From Symbioplanes lichenis (GTDB lineage Bacteria; Actinomycetota; Actinomycetes; Mycobacteriales; Micromonosporaceae), in NCBI RefSeq assembly GCF_030709675.1, contig NZ_JAUZQD010000001.1, positions 620,001-684,000 of the forward strand: a stretch of DNA of 64,000 bases. The letters run 5' to 3'. Shown here one piece after another: positions 8,050 to 15,984 of the stretch (within the stretch, counting starts at the first letter, position 1; the number at the start of each line of letters is the position of its first letter). Under the pieces are notes generated by a model. It saw nothing but the letters and a program-made list of their open reading frames with translations. It had not been told where the DNA came from and ran no database searches. Both the position numbers and the translations under genes were made by a program.

Positions 8050-9411
8050 TTACTCCTCTGTCGAGATGAAGACGTTCTTGACGTCGGTGAAGCCGAGCAC
8101 CGCGTCGGGGCCGAGCTCCCGGCCGAAGCCGGACTGCTTCATCCCGCCGAACGGCGTCCAGTAGCGCACCGACGAGTGCGAGTTGACACTGAGGTTGCCG
8201 CTGTCGACCCCGCGCGACACCCGCAGCGCCCGGCCGACGTCCCGGGTCCAGATCGAGCCGGACAGGCCGTACTCGGTGTCGTTGGCCAGCGCGACCGCCT
8301 CGGCCTCGTCGCGGAACCGCAGCACCGACACGACCGGCCCGAAGACCTCCTCGCGCCAGTGCCGGTCGCCGGGGTCGTGCGCGAGGAGCACGGTCGGCGG
8401 GAACCACCAGCCCTCCCCCTCGGGCGCGCTGCCGGTGAACGCCACGTCGGCGCCCGCGGTGTAGCCCTCGACGCGGGACCGGTGCGCCGCGGAGATCAGC
8501 GGGCCCATCTGCGCGGACTCGAGCGCCGGGTCCTCCACGCGGAACGCCTTGACGGCCGGTTCGAGCAGTTCGAGGAAGCGGTCGTACACGGACTCCTGGA
8601 CGAGCAGCCGCGACCGCGCGCAGCAGTCCTGGCCCGCGTTGTCGAAGACGCCGGCGGGTGCCGTCGCCGCGGCCTTCTCCAGGTCGGCGTCGGCGAAGAC
8701 GATGTTGGCACTCTTGCCGCCGAGCTCCAGGGTCACCCGCTTCACCCGCTCGGCGCACCCCGCCATGATCGACTTGCCCACGGCGGTGGACCCCGTGAAG
8801 CACACCTTGCGTACGCCCGGATGCGTCACGAACCGCCGCCCGACCACGTCACCCCGGCCCGGCAGCACCGTGAACACGCCCTCGGGCAGTCCCGCTTCGA
8901 GGGCCAGCCCGGCCAGGCGTACGGCGGTCAGCGGGGTCAGCTCGGCCGGCTTGAGCACCACCGTGTTGCCGGCCGCGAGCGCCGGGGCGAACCCCCAGCC
9001 CGCGATCGGCATCGGGAAGTTCCACGGCACGATGATCCCGACCACACCGAGCGGCTCGTGGAACGTCACGTCCAGCCCGCCGGCCACCGGGATCTGCCGC
9101 CCGGACAGCCGCTCCGGCGCGCCCGCGTAGTAGTCGAGCACGTCCCGGACGTTGCCCGCCTCCCAGCGCGCGTTGCCGATGGTGTGGCCGGAGTTGCGTA
9201 CCTCCAGCTGGGCGAGCTCCTCGATGTGCTCGTCCACCACCGCGGCGAACCGGCGCAGCAGCCGCGCCCGGTCGCCCGGGGCCACCGCCCGCCACGCCGG
9301 GAAAGCCCGCTCCGCCGCCGCGACGGCCGCATCTGTTTCGGCCGACCCGGCCATCGGCACGCTGGTGAGCACCGCCCCGGTCGCCGGGGCGATCACGTCA
9401 TAGCTGTCCAT
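8050..9411 (-). CDS. Aldehyde dehydrogenase family protein
   Basis: A 453-residue NAD(P)+-dependent aldehyde dehydrogenase. Seen are VPWNFPMPIAGW (substrate and cofactor cleft), FTGSTAVGK, the general base Glu229 in LELGGKSA and the nucleophile Cys263 in GQDCCARSR. The start is set at ATG 9411 (MDSYDV), two bases after the GS-like stop; a longer in-frame extension to 9555 would overlap that gene and has Arg-rich, non-homologous sequence. By position it oxidises the gamma-glutamyl-aminoaldehyde formed in the preceding step, as PuuC does in the E. coli putrescine pathway. The exact substrate is unknown. Confidence 0.9.
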   Translation of the reverse strand: MDSYDVIAPATGAVLTSVPMAGSAETDAAVAAAERAFPAWRAVAPGDRARLLRRFAAVVDEHIEELAQLEVRNSGHTIGNARWEAGNVRDVLDYYAGAPERLSGRQIPVAGGLDVTFHEPLGVVGIIVPWNFPMPIAGWGFAPALAAGNTVVLKPAELTPLTAVRLAGLALEAGLPEGVFTVLPGRGDVVGRRFVTHPGVRKVCFTGSTAVGKSIMAGCAERVKRVTLELGGKSANIVFADADLEKAAATAPAGVFDNAGQDCCARSRLLVQESVYDRFLELLEPAVKAFRVEDPALESAQMGPLISAAHRSRVEGYTAGADVAFTGSAPEGEGWWFPPTVLLAHDPGDRHWREEVFGPVVSVLRFRDEAEAVALANDTEYGLSGSIWTRDVGRALRVSRGVDSGNLSVNSHSSVRYWTPFGGMKQSGFGRELGPDAVLGFTDVKNVFISTEE

Positions 9412-9413
9412 GA

Positions 9414-10760
9414 TCACATTCTCTCGAAGCCGCGGCGCAGCTCCCAGTCGGTGACGGCGGCGTCGAAGGCGGTCAGCTCCACCCGGGCCATGTTCGCGTA
9501 GTGGGCGACCACTTCGGGCCCGAACGCCTCGGCCGCCACTCCGCCGCGCTCCCACAGGCCGAGCGCGTCACGCAGAGTCGTCGGCACGCGCGGGGCGGTG
9601 CTGTCGTCGTACGCGTTGCCGTGGAACTCGTCCTCCAGGCTGAGCTCGCGCTCGATCCCGTGGAGCGCCCCCGCGACCAGCGCCGCGATCGCCAGGTAGG
9701 GGTTGACGTCGCCGCCGGGCACCCGGTTCTCGACGCGCATGCCCTGGCCGTGGCCGGCGATCCGCAGCGCACACGTGCGGTTGTCGACGCCCCAGCGCAG
9801 CGCCGTCGGGGCGAACGAGCCGGGCTGGTAACGCTTGTACGAGTTGATGTTGGGTGCGAAGAGCAGGCTGAACTCCCGCATCGTGGCGAGCAGCCCGGCG
9901 AGCACCCGCTGCCCGGTCACGGACAGGTGCGCCGGGCCGTCCCCGAGCATCGCCGACTGCCCGTCCTCCCCGCGCAGCGAGAAGTGAATGTGGCACGAGT
10001 TGCCCTCGCGCTCGTTCGGCTTCGCCATGAAGGTGAGCGCCATGCCCTCCTGCGCCGCGATCTCCTTGGCGCCGTTCTTGTAGACGACATGGTGGTCGGC
10101 CGCGGTGAGCGCGTCGGCGTAGCGGAACGCGATCTCGTGCTGGCCGAGGTTGCACTCCCCCTTGGCGCTCTCCGGCACCAGGCCCGCCCCGGCCATCTCG
10201 TTGCGGATGCGCCGCAGCAGCGGCTCAACCCGGGCGGTGCCGAGCAGCGAGTAGTCCACGTTGTACTGGTTGGCCGGCGTCAGGCCGCGGTAGTTCTTCG
10301 TCAGCGCGTCCTCGTAGCTGTCCTTGAAGAGGACGAACTCCAGCTCGGTGCCGGCGAAGGCGGTCAGGCCGTGCGCCGCCAGCCGGTCGAGCTGGCGGCG
10401 CAGGATCTGCCGGGGCGAGGCATAGACGGGCTCCCCGCCGGTGGTCTCCAGATCGGCGAGGACCATGGCCGTGCCGGGCTGCCACGGCACCGCGCGCAGC
10501 GTCGAGAAGTCGGGCTTCATGACGAAGTCGCCGTAGCCGCTCGACCAGGACGACATCGCATAGCCGTCGACCGTGTTCATGTCGACGTCCACCGCCAGCA
10601 GATAGTTGCAGCCCTCGCTGCCGCCGGTCACCACCTCGTCCATGAAGTAGCGCCCGTGCAGCCGCTTGCCCTGCAACCGCCCCTGCATGTCGGTCAGCGC
10701 CAGCACGACCGTGTCGATGCTGCCGCTGCCGACCGCGACGTCCAGGTCCTCGAGATCCAT
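9414..10760 (-). CDS. Glutamine-synthetase-like gamma-glutamyl amine ligase (GlnA3/GlnA4/PuuA type)
   Basis: A 448-residue type I glutamine synthetase family member that would join glutamate to an amine at the expense of ATP. Active-site segments seen are GTELEFVLF, CNLGQHEIAFRY, GNSCHIHFSLRG, NSYKRYQPGSFAP, RWGVDNRT and ENRVPGGDVNPYLAIA. SCHIHFSL replaces the usual GSGMH-type segment of true GlnA, a divergence seen in amine-specific paralogues, and the canonical adenylylation segment NLYDLP is absent. The gene lies between an amino acid/amine permease and an aldehyde dehydrogenase, so catabolic gamma-glutamylation is a much better reading than ammonium assimilation. Streptomyces GlnA4 (ethanolamine) and GlnA3 (polyamines) are the closest known functional models. 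Confidence 0.88.
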   Translation of the reverse strand: MDLEDLDVAVGSGSIDTVVLALTDMQGRLQGKRLHGRYFMDEVVTGGSEGCNYLLAVDVDMNTVDGYAMSSWSSGYGDFVMKPDFSTLRAVPWQPGTAMVLADLETTGGEPVYASPRQILRRQLDRLAAHGLTAFAGTELEFVLFKDSYEDALTKNYRGLTPANQYNVDYSLLGTARVEPLLRRIRNEMAGAGLVPESAKGECNLGQHEIAFRYADALTAADHHVVYKNGAKEIAAQEGMALTFMAKPNEREGNSCHIHFSLRGEDGQSAMLGDGPAHLSVTGQRVLAGLLATMREFSLLFAPNINSYKRYQPGSFAPTALRWGVDNRTCALRIAGHGQGMRVENRVPGGDVNPYLAIAALVAGALHGIERELSLEDEFHGNAYDDSTAPRVPTTLRDALGLWERGGVAAEAFGPEVVAHYANMARVELTAFDAAVTDWELRRGFERM

Positions 10761-10775
10761 GGGTTCAGTCCTATC

Positions 10776-12299
10776 TCAGGCGTCCGGCATCGTCTGCTCG
10801 CCGTGCGCTGCCTTCTCGATCAGGTTCTGCTTCGGGCCGGTGAACCACTTGCGGGCGCTCGCGAACCACCAGATCGTGGCCGCGCCGAGCACGACCGCCA
10901 CGGCGACGATCGTGTAGTTGAACGTCGACGCCGTCACGGGACTGGCGGTCGGCAGGACGAAGAGCACGCAGATGACGACGACCCAGGCGATCGCGATCCA
11001 GCCGATCGGGGCGCTCCACCGGCCCAGGCTCCACGGGCCCGGCCGGAAGTCGGGACTCATGCGGCGCAGGAAGACGGGTCCCACGTACGCGATGTAGAGC
11101 CCGATGACCGCGATGGACGTCGCCGCCAGGTAGGCCGTCGTGTTCCACAGCGAGGGCAGCACCAGGATCGTGCTGATCGTCACGCAGAGCCAGATGGAGT
11201 TGGTGGGCGTACCGGTGCGGGGGTTGACCTGCTTCCACAACCGCGAGCCGGGCAGCGCGCCGTCGCGGGCGAAGGCATACGCCATCCGGGAATTGGCCGT
11301 GACCGACGCCATCCCGCAGAACCACTGCGCCACCATGCAGATGAGCAGCAGGAACGTGCCCGTGTCGTGGCCGGCCGCGTCGATGAAGATCTGCGCCGGC
11401 GGCAGGCCGAGCTCGGTCGTCCGCTCGGCGTCGTAATCCTGGATCGACCACGTGATCGCGAAGAGCAGCACGAAGCCGGCGATCACGGAGACCACCACCG
11501 ACATCACGATCCCCCGGGGAGCTGCCCGCGCGGCGTCGTGGGTCTCCTCCGCCACGTGCGCGGAGGCGTCATACCCGGTGTACGTGTACTGGGCCATCAG
11601 CAATCCGATGAGCACCGCATAGGCGGCCGCGCCGCCGAACGTGAAGCCGGTCTCGTTGCGTACCTCGAAGAAGACCTCGGAGATCGGCTTGTGGTTGTCG
11701 GGCACCACCGCGAGCACGACGACGATCACCGCGACGCCGACCAGGTGCCACCAGGCGCTCACGTCGGAGAGCAGCCGGACCAGGTTGACGCCGAACGTGT
11801 TGAGCAGCCCGTGCACGACGATGATGACCAGGAAGATCAGGAACGTACGGCCGGTGGTGACCTCCATGTCGAAGGTCAGGCTGAGGAACGCCGACGTGGT
11901 GATCGCCGCGCCGAAGTCGATGGCGGCGGTGACGGCGACCTCGCCCAGGAAGTTGAACCACCCCACGAACCAGGCCCACGCGGCCTTGTTGCGTTTCGCG
12001 AGCGCGGCGGCCCACCAGTAGAGCGCGCCGGCCGTGGGATAGGCCGAGCACACCTCCGCCATGGCCAGCGCGACGAAGGTCACCATGACGCCGACGAAGA
12101 GCCAGCCGAGCGTGATGGCGAGCGGTCCGCCCGCGGTCATGGCGATGCCGTACGAGGTGATGGCGCCGGCGAGGATCGAGATGATCGAGAAGGAGACGGC
12201 GAAGTTGGAGAAGCCGGACAGGCGGCGGTGCAGTTCCTGCTGGTAGCCGAGTTGAGCCAGGCGTTCTTCGTCGGTGTGGGACGCGGGTTCGGCACTCAT
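10776..12299 (-). CDS. APC-family amino acid/amine permease
   Basis: A 507-residue integral membrane transporter with about twelve hydrophobic segments. The first begins FAVSFSIISILAGAITSYGIAM, the APC signature with the unwound helix 1. The ATG at 12299 (MSAEPASHTDEERL) is preceded by AAGGGAG at six bases; an upstream in-frame ATG at 12347 has no ribosome binding site. It heads a four-gene operon with the GS-like ligase (15-bp gap), aldehyde dehydrogenase and SDR, so it probably imports the amine or amino alcohol that they degrade. No regulator gene is linked to it in this window. Confidence 0.9.
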   Translation of the reverse strand: MSAEPASHTDEERLAQLGYQQELHRRLSGFSNFAVSFSIISILAGAITSYGIAMTAGGPLAITLGWLFVGVMVTFVALAMAEVCSAYPTAGALYWWAAALAKRNKAAWAWFVGWFNFLGEVAVTAAIDFGAAITTSAFLSLTFDMEVTTGRTFLIFLVIIVVHGLLNTFGVNLVRLLSDVSAWWHLVGVAVIVVVLAVVPDNHKPISEVFFEVRNETGFTFGGAAAYAVLIGLLMAQYTYTGYDASAHVAEETHDAARAAPRGIVMSVVVSVIAGFVLLFAITWSIQDYDAERTTELGLPPAQIFIDAAGHDTGTFLLLICMVAQWFCGMASVTANSRMAYAFARDGALPGSRLWKQVNPRTGTPTNSIWLCVTISTILVLPSLWNTTAYLAATSIAVIGLYIAYVGPVFLRRMSPDFRPGPWSLGRWSAPIGWIAIAWVVVICVLFVLPTASPVTASTFNYTIVAVAVVLGAATIWWFASARKWFTGPKQNLIEKAAHGEQTMPDA

Positions 12300-12764
12300 G
12301 CTGAGCTCCCTTGCCGAGGGGCTTCGACACCCGTGGCTGTGACACACGCCACGTGATCCGGTGATGATCTCGCCGGAGTGTTACGAGAGTCAATGCAGAG
12401 CGTTAATTGCGTTGCCGGTGGCCGGGACAGAACCGCACACTCAGGGACATGCTGACGCCGGGCTCCCCTGGCGTACGGGCCCTCGGCAGGCCCACGGCGG
12501 CGCGGGGCGCGGTCACCTCTCTCACAGGCCAAGCGCCCGCCCCGCGCCATCGCCCCCCATGGAGGGAAAACGTCAGACTGTCCGGAAAAGCCCAGAAAAT
12601 CTACAGTGTCGAGGCTAGAAATCGTGTCTTGATCGGCATAGCATTCGTGGAGTCGGTGGAACGTTCACCGGCAGGCCCGGACGCCGAGTTGGCTAAGGAG
12701 GACGAGATACCGCAGCGAAGCGAAATCAGACCGTCCCCGACCCGACGAGAGGTGATCGCAGCCG

Positions 12765-12809
12765 ATGCCCATCACTTGGCCATCCGCTAGCGGCACGCAG
12801 GCGGACTGA
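12765..12809 (+). CDS. Possible 14-residue leader peptide upstream of MerR gene
   Basis: ATG at 12765 encodes MPITWPSASGTQAD and stops at TGA 12807-12809, 37 bases before a strong hairpin. A GAGAGGTGA stretch lies about ten bases upstream. The arrangement (short peptide, then terminator-like stem, then regulator gene) resembles ribosome-mediated attenuators, but a frame this short occurs easily by chance and there is no comparative support. Confidence 0.2.
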   Translation: MPITWPSASGTQAD

Positions 12810-12846
12810 CCACACGCCGGCGACGGCCGGCAGCAGAACTGAAAAG

Positions 12847-12877
12847 CCAAGGCCCCGGTGACCCGCCGGGGCCTTGG
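12847..12877 (+). terminator. Perfect 12-bp hairpin in MerR leader (terminator or attenuator)
   Basis: CCAAGGCCCCGG (12847-12858) pairs exactly with CCGGGGCCTTGG (12866-12877) around a 7-base loop. No U-run follows, as is usual for high-GC actinobacterial terminators. It could end a short leader transcript or regulate the MerR gene 178 bp downstream. Confidence 0.6.
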
Positions 12878-13040
12878 ACTGCGTCTCCCGCCCTCCCGTC
12901 TCCCCTCTCGCGCCTCGCCCGCCGTCTCGCCTTCGGTCTCCCGCCGTCTCGCCTTCCGCCCCTCGCCGCACCCGCCGTCTCGTCCTCCTCGCCGCACCCG
13001 CCGTTCCGTTCCCCCTCGCCTCGCCCGCCGTCTCGCTCAC
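12878..13040 (+). repeat. Low-complexity C/T-rich tract with GCCGTCTCGC repeats
   Basis: About 160 bases with only a handful of A residues on the plus strand and repeated decamers of the form GCCGTCTCGC and CTCGCCGCACCC. It lies directly upstream of the MerR start codon. Such a strand-biased tract in a 5' leader would be almost unstructured RNA or a Rho-loading-like region; the role is unknown. Confidence 0.6.
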
Positions 13041-13054
13041 CGGGAAGCAGCAGC

Positions 13055-13453
13055 ATGAGCAGTGCCCTCGACGACAACGACTACCCCGCCTACACGATGG
13101 GCCGCGCCGCCGAGCTGATCGGCGTCACCCCGGCCTTCCTCCGCAGCCTCGGCGCCGCCGGCCTGATCGAGCCGGAGCGCTCCCTCGGCGGCCACCGCCG
13201 CTACTCCCGCCACCAGCTCCAGCTGGCCGGCCGCGCCCGCCAGCTCCTCGACGAGGGCCTCCCGATGACCGCGGCCTGCCGCATCGTCACCCTCGAGGAC
13301 CGCCTCGCCGCCGCCCACCGCCACATCGAGGAACTCGGCGGCACCGTGAGCCCCGAGGACGACGCCGACCTCCCGACCGGCACCCAGCCGGACATCGCCC
13401 GCCCCACGTACTACCCCGCTCCCCGCACCAGCCGCTCCACTCCCGCCCCTTAG
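13055..13453 (+). CDS. MerR-family transcriptional regulator
   Basis: A 132-residue DNA-binding regulator. The N-terminal winged helix is typical MerR: YTMGRAAELIGVTPAFLRSLGAAGLIEPERSLGGHRRYSRHQL, followed by a dimerisation helix (VTLEDRLAAAHRHIEELGG) and a Pro-rich tail. There is no Cys-rich metal loop or long ligand-binding domain, so the signal it senses is unknown. ATG 13055 has GGGAAG upstream at six bases. The leader is unusual (hairpin plus pyrimidine tract), suggesting regulation after transcription starts. Confidence 0.88.
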   Translation: MSSALDDNDYPAYTMGRAAELIGVTPAFLRSLGAAGLIEPERSLGGHRRYSRHQLQLAGRARQLLDEGLPMTAACRIVTLEDRLAAAHRHIEELGGTVSPEDDADLPTGTQPDIARPTYYPAPRTSRSTPAP

Positions 13454-13494
13454 GGCGAGGCGCGGCCGCCGTCAGTGCAGGGTCGGTCGATAGC

Positions 13495-13725
13495 TCAGCT
13501 GCAGCGTCCGGCCGTCGAGCGTTCGGTGCCGGCGTCGAGCAGCTGCGTGAACGCCCGGTAGGTGTTGGCGCCGAACACCATGCGCTGCGGCGACTCGTAC
13601 TGACTCTTGCGGCGCGCGAGCAGCTCCGGGCCCTGCTTGCACCAGTAACCGCCCCAATCCCCGCAGCTCGCCCCGCCGAACCCGTCCAGGCTGCTGAACA
13701 CGTCGACGGTGTAGGTAGTGGCCAC
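13495..13725 (-). pseudogene. Truncated dihydrofolate reductase/RibD_C-family protein remnant
   Basis: A 76-residue frame (GTG 13725 with GGAGGA upstream) whose first ~65 residues, TYTVDVFSSLDGFGGASCGD to QRMVFGANTYRAFTQLL, are a clear N-terminal match to DHFR-family (YwjB/RibD_C-like) oxidoreductases. Full members run to about 190 residues. Here the homology stops after FTQLLDAGTER and the frame ends in unrelated sequence, so the C-terminal two thirds have been deleted. An in-frame ATG at 13761 would add 12 residues. It faces the MerR gene tail to tail. Confidence 0.7.
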
Positions 13726-13799
13726 GATGTCCTCCTCCGGTCGTTTCCTCGGTTCCGCCACTCAGGCCACCACAAGAACCGAAACTCATCGCCGCCCGC

Positions 13800-13825
13800 T
13801 GTGGATAACTCGCGGCTGTGGATAA
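13800..13825 (+). promoter_or_regulatory. Pair of DnaA-box-like 9-mers, 17 bp apart (pair 1)
   Basis: TGTGGATAA occurs at 13800-13808 and again at 13817-13825, in direct orientation with eight bases between. Each is a perfect reverse complement of the classical TTATCCACA DnaA box. Two similar pairs with the same spacing occur elsewhere in the window. Confidence 0.6.
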
Positions 13826-13853
13826 CCAGGGGTCCTGTCACCGACGCGCCCCC

Positions 13854-14017
13854 AGGGCACGTCTGGCGGATCACGACGGCCTGCGGCGGACCCAGCTTCC
13901 GCCTCGCTGCGCGGTGCGGGCGGCCCGATACAACCCCGGTATCGGACCACCCACCCCACTTGCGACGCGAAACCTGGGCCTCGCCTCGGCGACGCCGTGA
14001 TCCGCCAGACGCGCCCT
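13854..14017. mobile_element. MITE-like palindromic element, 164 bp, 22-bp terminal inverted repeats
   Basis: The left end AGGGCACGTCTGGCGGATCA(CG) at 13854-13875 is repeated in inverse orientation at 13996-14017 with one mismatch. The interior is also partly self-complementary: CCGATAC with GTATCGG around 13924-13945, and a GTGCGGGCGG/CCACCCACCCCAC pairing. It has no coding capacity. No clear target duplication is seen. These properties fit a miniature inverted-repeat element mobilised in trans, though a transposase has not been identified. Its right end touches the promoter of the next operon. Confidence 0.65.
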
Positions 14018-14022
14018 AGCCT
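14017..14022 (+). promoter_or_regulatory. Putative -10 box of leaderless DUF998/two-component operon promoter
   Basis: TAGCCT lies seven bases before the GTG start at 14030, without a ribosome binding site. Its first base is the last base of the MITE-like element, so the element forms the upstream part of this promoter. Confidence 0.45.
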
Positions 14023-14029
14023 TGATCGC

Positions 14030-14692
14030 GTGCTCAATCATGATCACCGTCGCAGGTTCGCTGCCGGGGCCGCCTGTCTGGTGCCCGCCGGCGCCGTGAC
14101 CATGCTCGTCGCGCTGGTGGCGGCGCCCGGGTCGTGGCTCACCGGCTATGTCAGCGAGGCCGCCGTGGCGGGGCTGCCGTTCGCCGCCACCTACCGGTGG
14201 GGGTTCTTCGGCGTGGCGTGCGGGGTGGCGCTGCTGGCCGGGGCGGTCGGGCCGGTGGTGCGGTTCGCGGGGCCGGTGCTCGGGGTCGCGGCGGGGCTGG
14301 CGGCGACGTCCGCGGCGGTGCCGTGCTCGGTGGGGTGCCCGCTGCCGCCTTACGAGCGGGCCTCGCTGACCGATCTCGTGCACGGCGGGGCCAGCATCGT
14401 GGGCCTGGTCCTGCTGGCCGGGGCCATGGGACTGACCGTGATCGACCATCGCACGGGCCCGGTGCAGCGACGGCTGGCGGCGGTGTCGGGCGTCGTCATC
14501 GTGCCGGTGGGTGCGGCGCTGGCGCTCACGATGCTGATCGCCGGGCGCCATCCGCTCGGTGCGGCGCTGGAGCGGGTGGCCCTGGTGGTCGCCGTGGCCT
14601 GGCTGACCGGCACCGCGCTGGTCGCGAGCCTGCCGGCCGGGCCGATCGGGGGTCGCCCGCGTCCTCGTGATCATGCGAGAGTCGAGTCATGA
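14030..14692 (+). CDS. DUF998 integral membrane protein
   Basis: About 220 residues with six hydrophobic segments. The CSVGCPLPPYE ... LTDLVHGGASI core is typical of DUF998, a membrane family of unknown function. GTG 14030 is preferred over GTG 13997 because the latter lies inside the terminal repeat of the MITE-like element and 14030 has a well placed -10 box. Its TGA overlaps the ATG of the next gene (ATGA, 14689-14692), so translation is coupled to a sensor kinase and the protein may be an accessory membrane partner of that system (inference). Confidence 0.75.
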   Translation: MLNHDHRRRFAAGAACLVPAGAVTMLVALVAAPGSWLTGYVSEAAVAGLPFAATYRWGFFGVACGVALLAGAVGPVVRFAGPVLGVAAGLAATSAAVPCSVGCPLPPYERASLTDLVHGGASIVGLVLLAGAMGLTVIDHRTGPVQRRLAAVSGVVIVPVGAALALTMLIAGRHPLGAALERVALVVAVAWLTGTALVASLPAGPIGGRPRPRDHARVES

Positions 14693-15984
14693 CCCCCGCC
14701 GACCAGTGGAAGCCGCCCCCGCCCACCGCCCGGCAGCAGCGCATCGACGTCGTGATCGGCCTGGCCGTGGCGGCGGCCGCAGTCCTGAACGGCTATGTCT
14801 CCCGCAGCGTCGGCATCATGGGCAGCCTCGACGTCCCGAGCGTGCCGGAGCAGATCGCCTGGGGGCTGGCCATCAGCCTGCCGTTGTGCGTGCGGCGGCG
14901 CTACCCGGACGTGGTGGCGATCGCCGTCGCCACGCTCTTCATCGGGGCGCAGCTGCGCTATGTCCAGGAGCAGAGCGCCGCGTCGGTCGCCCTCGTGACC
15001 GCGATCTACACGCTCGGCGTCTGGGGGCGCGACCACCGGCGGTCGAGGATCATCCGGATCGTCATCGTCGTGGCCATGTTCGCGTACCTGGCGATCAGCT
15101 GGATCATCTCCTGGCGGGACGTGGCGGACCACACGCCCGAGCACGGGTCGGGCGAGTTGTCCCCGCTGATCGCCAACCTGATCAGCAGCATGCTGGTCAA
15201 CGCGGCGTTCTTCGGCTTCGGCTACCTGTTCGGCGAGGCGGTGTGGCAGTCGCGCTACCGGCAGCACGTGGTCGAGCAGCAGTCGGCCGCGCTGGTCGAG
15301 GCGCAGCGGGAGGCCGGGGAGCGCGCGCTGCTGGACGAGCGGTTGCGGATCGCGCGGGAGCTGCACGACGTGGTCGCCCATCATGTGTCCGTGATGGGCA
15401 TTCAGGCGTCGGCGGCCCGCCGGGTGCTCCGCAAGGACGCCGACCTGGCGAGCACCGCGCTGACCTCCGTCGAGGAGGGCGCCCGGACCGCGGTGGGCGA
15501 GCTGCGGAAGATGCTCGGCGCCCTGCGCGCGTCCCAGGAGGAGGAGAAGCGCGCCTCCCGGGAGGAGCGAGAGACGGCGACGGCAGCCGGCGTCGAGCGG
15601 GTCGCCGATCTGGCCGAGAGCGTCCGGGCCGCCGGCCTCCACGTCAGCTACGGCGTCTACGGCGACGAGGCGCCGGTGCCGGCTTCGGTGTCGCAGGCCG
15701 CCTACCGGATTGTGCAGGAGGCGGTGACGAACACGCTCAAGCACGCGCACGCCTCCACCCTGGACATCCGGGTGCGCTATCTGGCCGGCGAGCTGGAGGT
15801 CGACGTGGCCGACGACGGGCGCGGTCCCGGGCCGGACGCCGCGGGAGGCGCCGGGATGGGGCTGACGGGGATGCGCGAGCGGGTCGCGGTGCACGACGGG
15901 ACGCTCGAGACGGGCCGGCGCACCGGTGGCGGCTTCCGGGTCCGCGCCCGGCTGCCCCTCGACCAGGCGGCGGTGACAGCGTGA
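14689..15984 (+). CDS. NarL-family sensor histidine kinase
   Basis: A 431-residue membrane kinase. Five or so N-terminal hydrophobic segments (residues 21-182) lead into a HisKA_3 dimerisation domain with the phosphorylatable His226 in RIARELHDVVAHHVSVMG and a C-terminal ATPase domain (IVQEAVTNTLKHAHA, VADDGRGPGPD, GAGMGLTGMRERV). It is joined by 4-bp overlaps to DUF998 before it and to its response regulator after it. The absence of a large extracellular domain suggests sensing within or near the membrane, a pattern shared with kinases that watch cell-envelope stress or antibiotics. Confidence 0.93.
   Translation: MTPADQWKPPPPTARQQRIDVVIGLAVAAAAVLNGYVSRSVGIMGSLDVPSVPEQIAWGLAISLPLCVRRRYPDVVAIAVATLFIGAQLRYVQEQSAASVALVTAIYTLGVWGRDHRRSRIIRIVIVVAMFAYLAISWIISWRDVADHTPEHGSGELSPLIANLISSMLVNAAFFGFGYLFGEAVWQSRYRQHVVEQQSAALVEAQREAGERALLDERLRIARELHDVVAHHVSVMGIQASAARRVLRKDADLASTALTSVEEGARTAVGELRKMLGALRASQEEEKRASREERETATAAGVERVADLAESVRAAGLHVSYGVYGDEAPVPASVSQAAYRIVQEAVTNTLKHAHASTLDIRVRYLAGELEVDVADDGRGPGPDAAGGAGMGLTGMRERVAVHDGTLETGRRTGGGFRVRARLPLDQAAVTA

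Larger units (their letters stand above)
12300..13054. other. 755-bp region between permease and MerR gene: leader, hairpin, pyrimidine tract
   Basis: No long gene is convincing. From left to right it holds the permease 5' region, a TACAGT -10-like box (12602-12607), a possible 47-codon frame (12647-12790, GTG start, no ribosome binding site), a 14-residue frame (12765-12809), a perfect 12-bp hairpin (12847-12877) and a nearly A-free polypyrimidine tract (12878-13040) that runs up to the MerR start. A longer frame from 12407 has unbiased codon use and is rejected. Confidence 0.5.
13726..14029. other. 304-bp intergenic region: DnaA-box pair and MITE-like element
   Basis: No gene is seen. The region contains two TGTGGATAA 9-mers (13800-13825), a 164-bp palindromic element with 22-bp terminal inverted repeats (13854-14017), and a -10 box of the following operon that overlaps the element's right end. 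Confidence 0.7.

Noticed and set aside
12407..12790. 127-codon frame between permease and MerR gene
   Set aside because: No ribosome binding site, mixed third-position GC and no recognisable domain; kept only as a possible short leader.
13800..13825. Chromosomal replication origin
   Set aside because: Only two DnaA boxes, no dnaA, dnaN or AT-rich unwinding region nearby.
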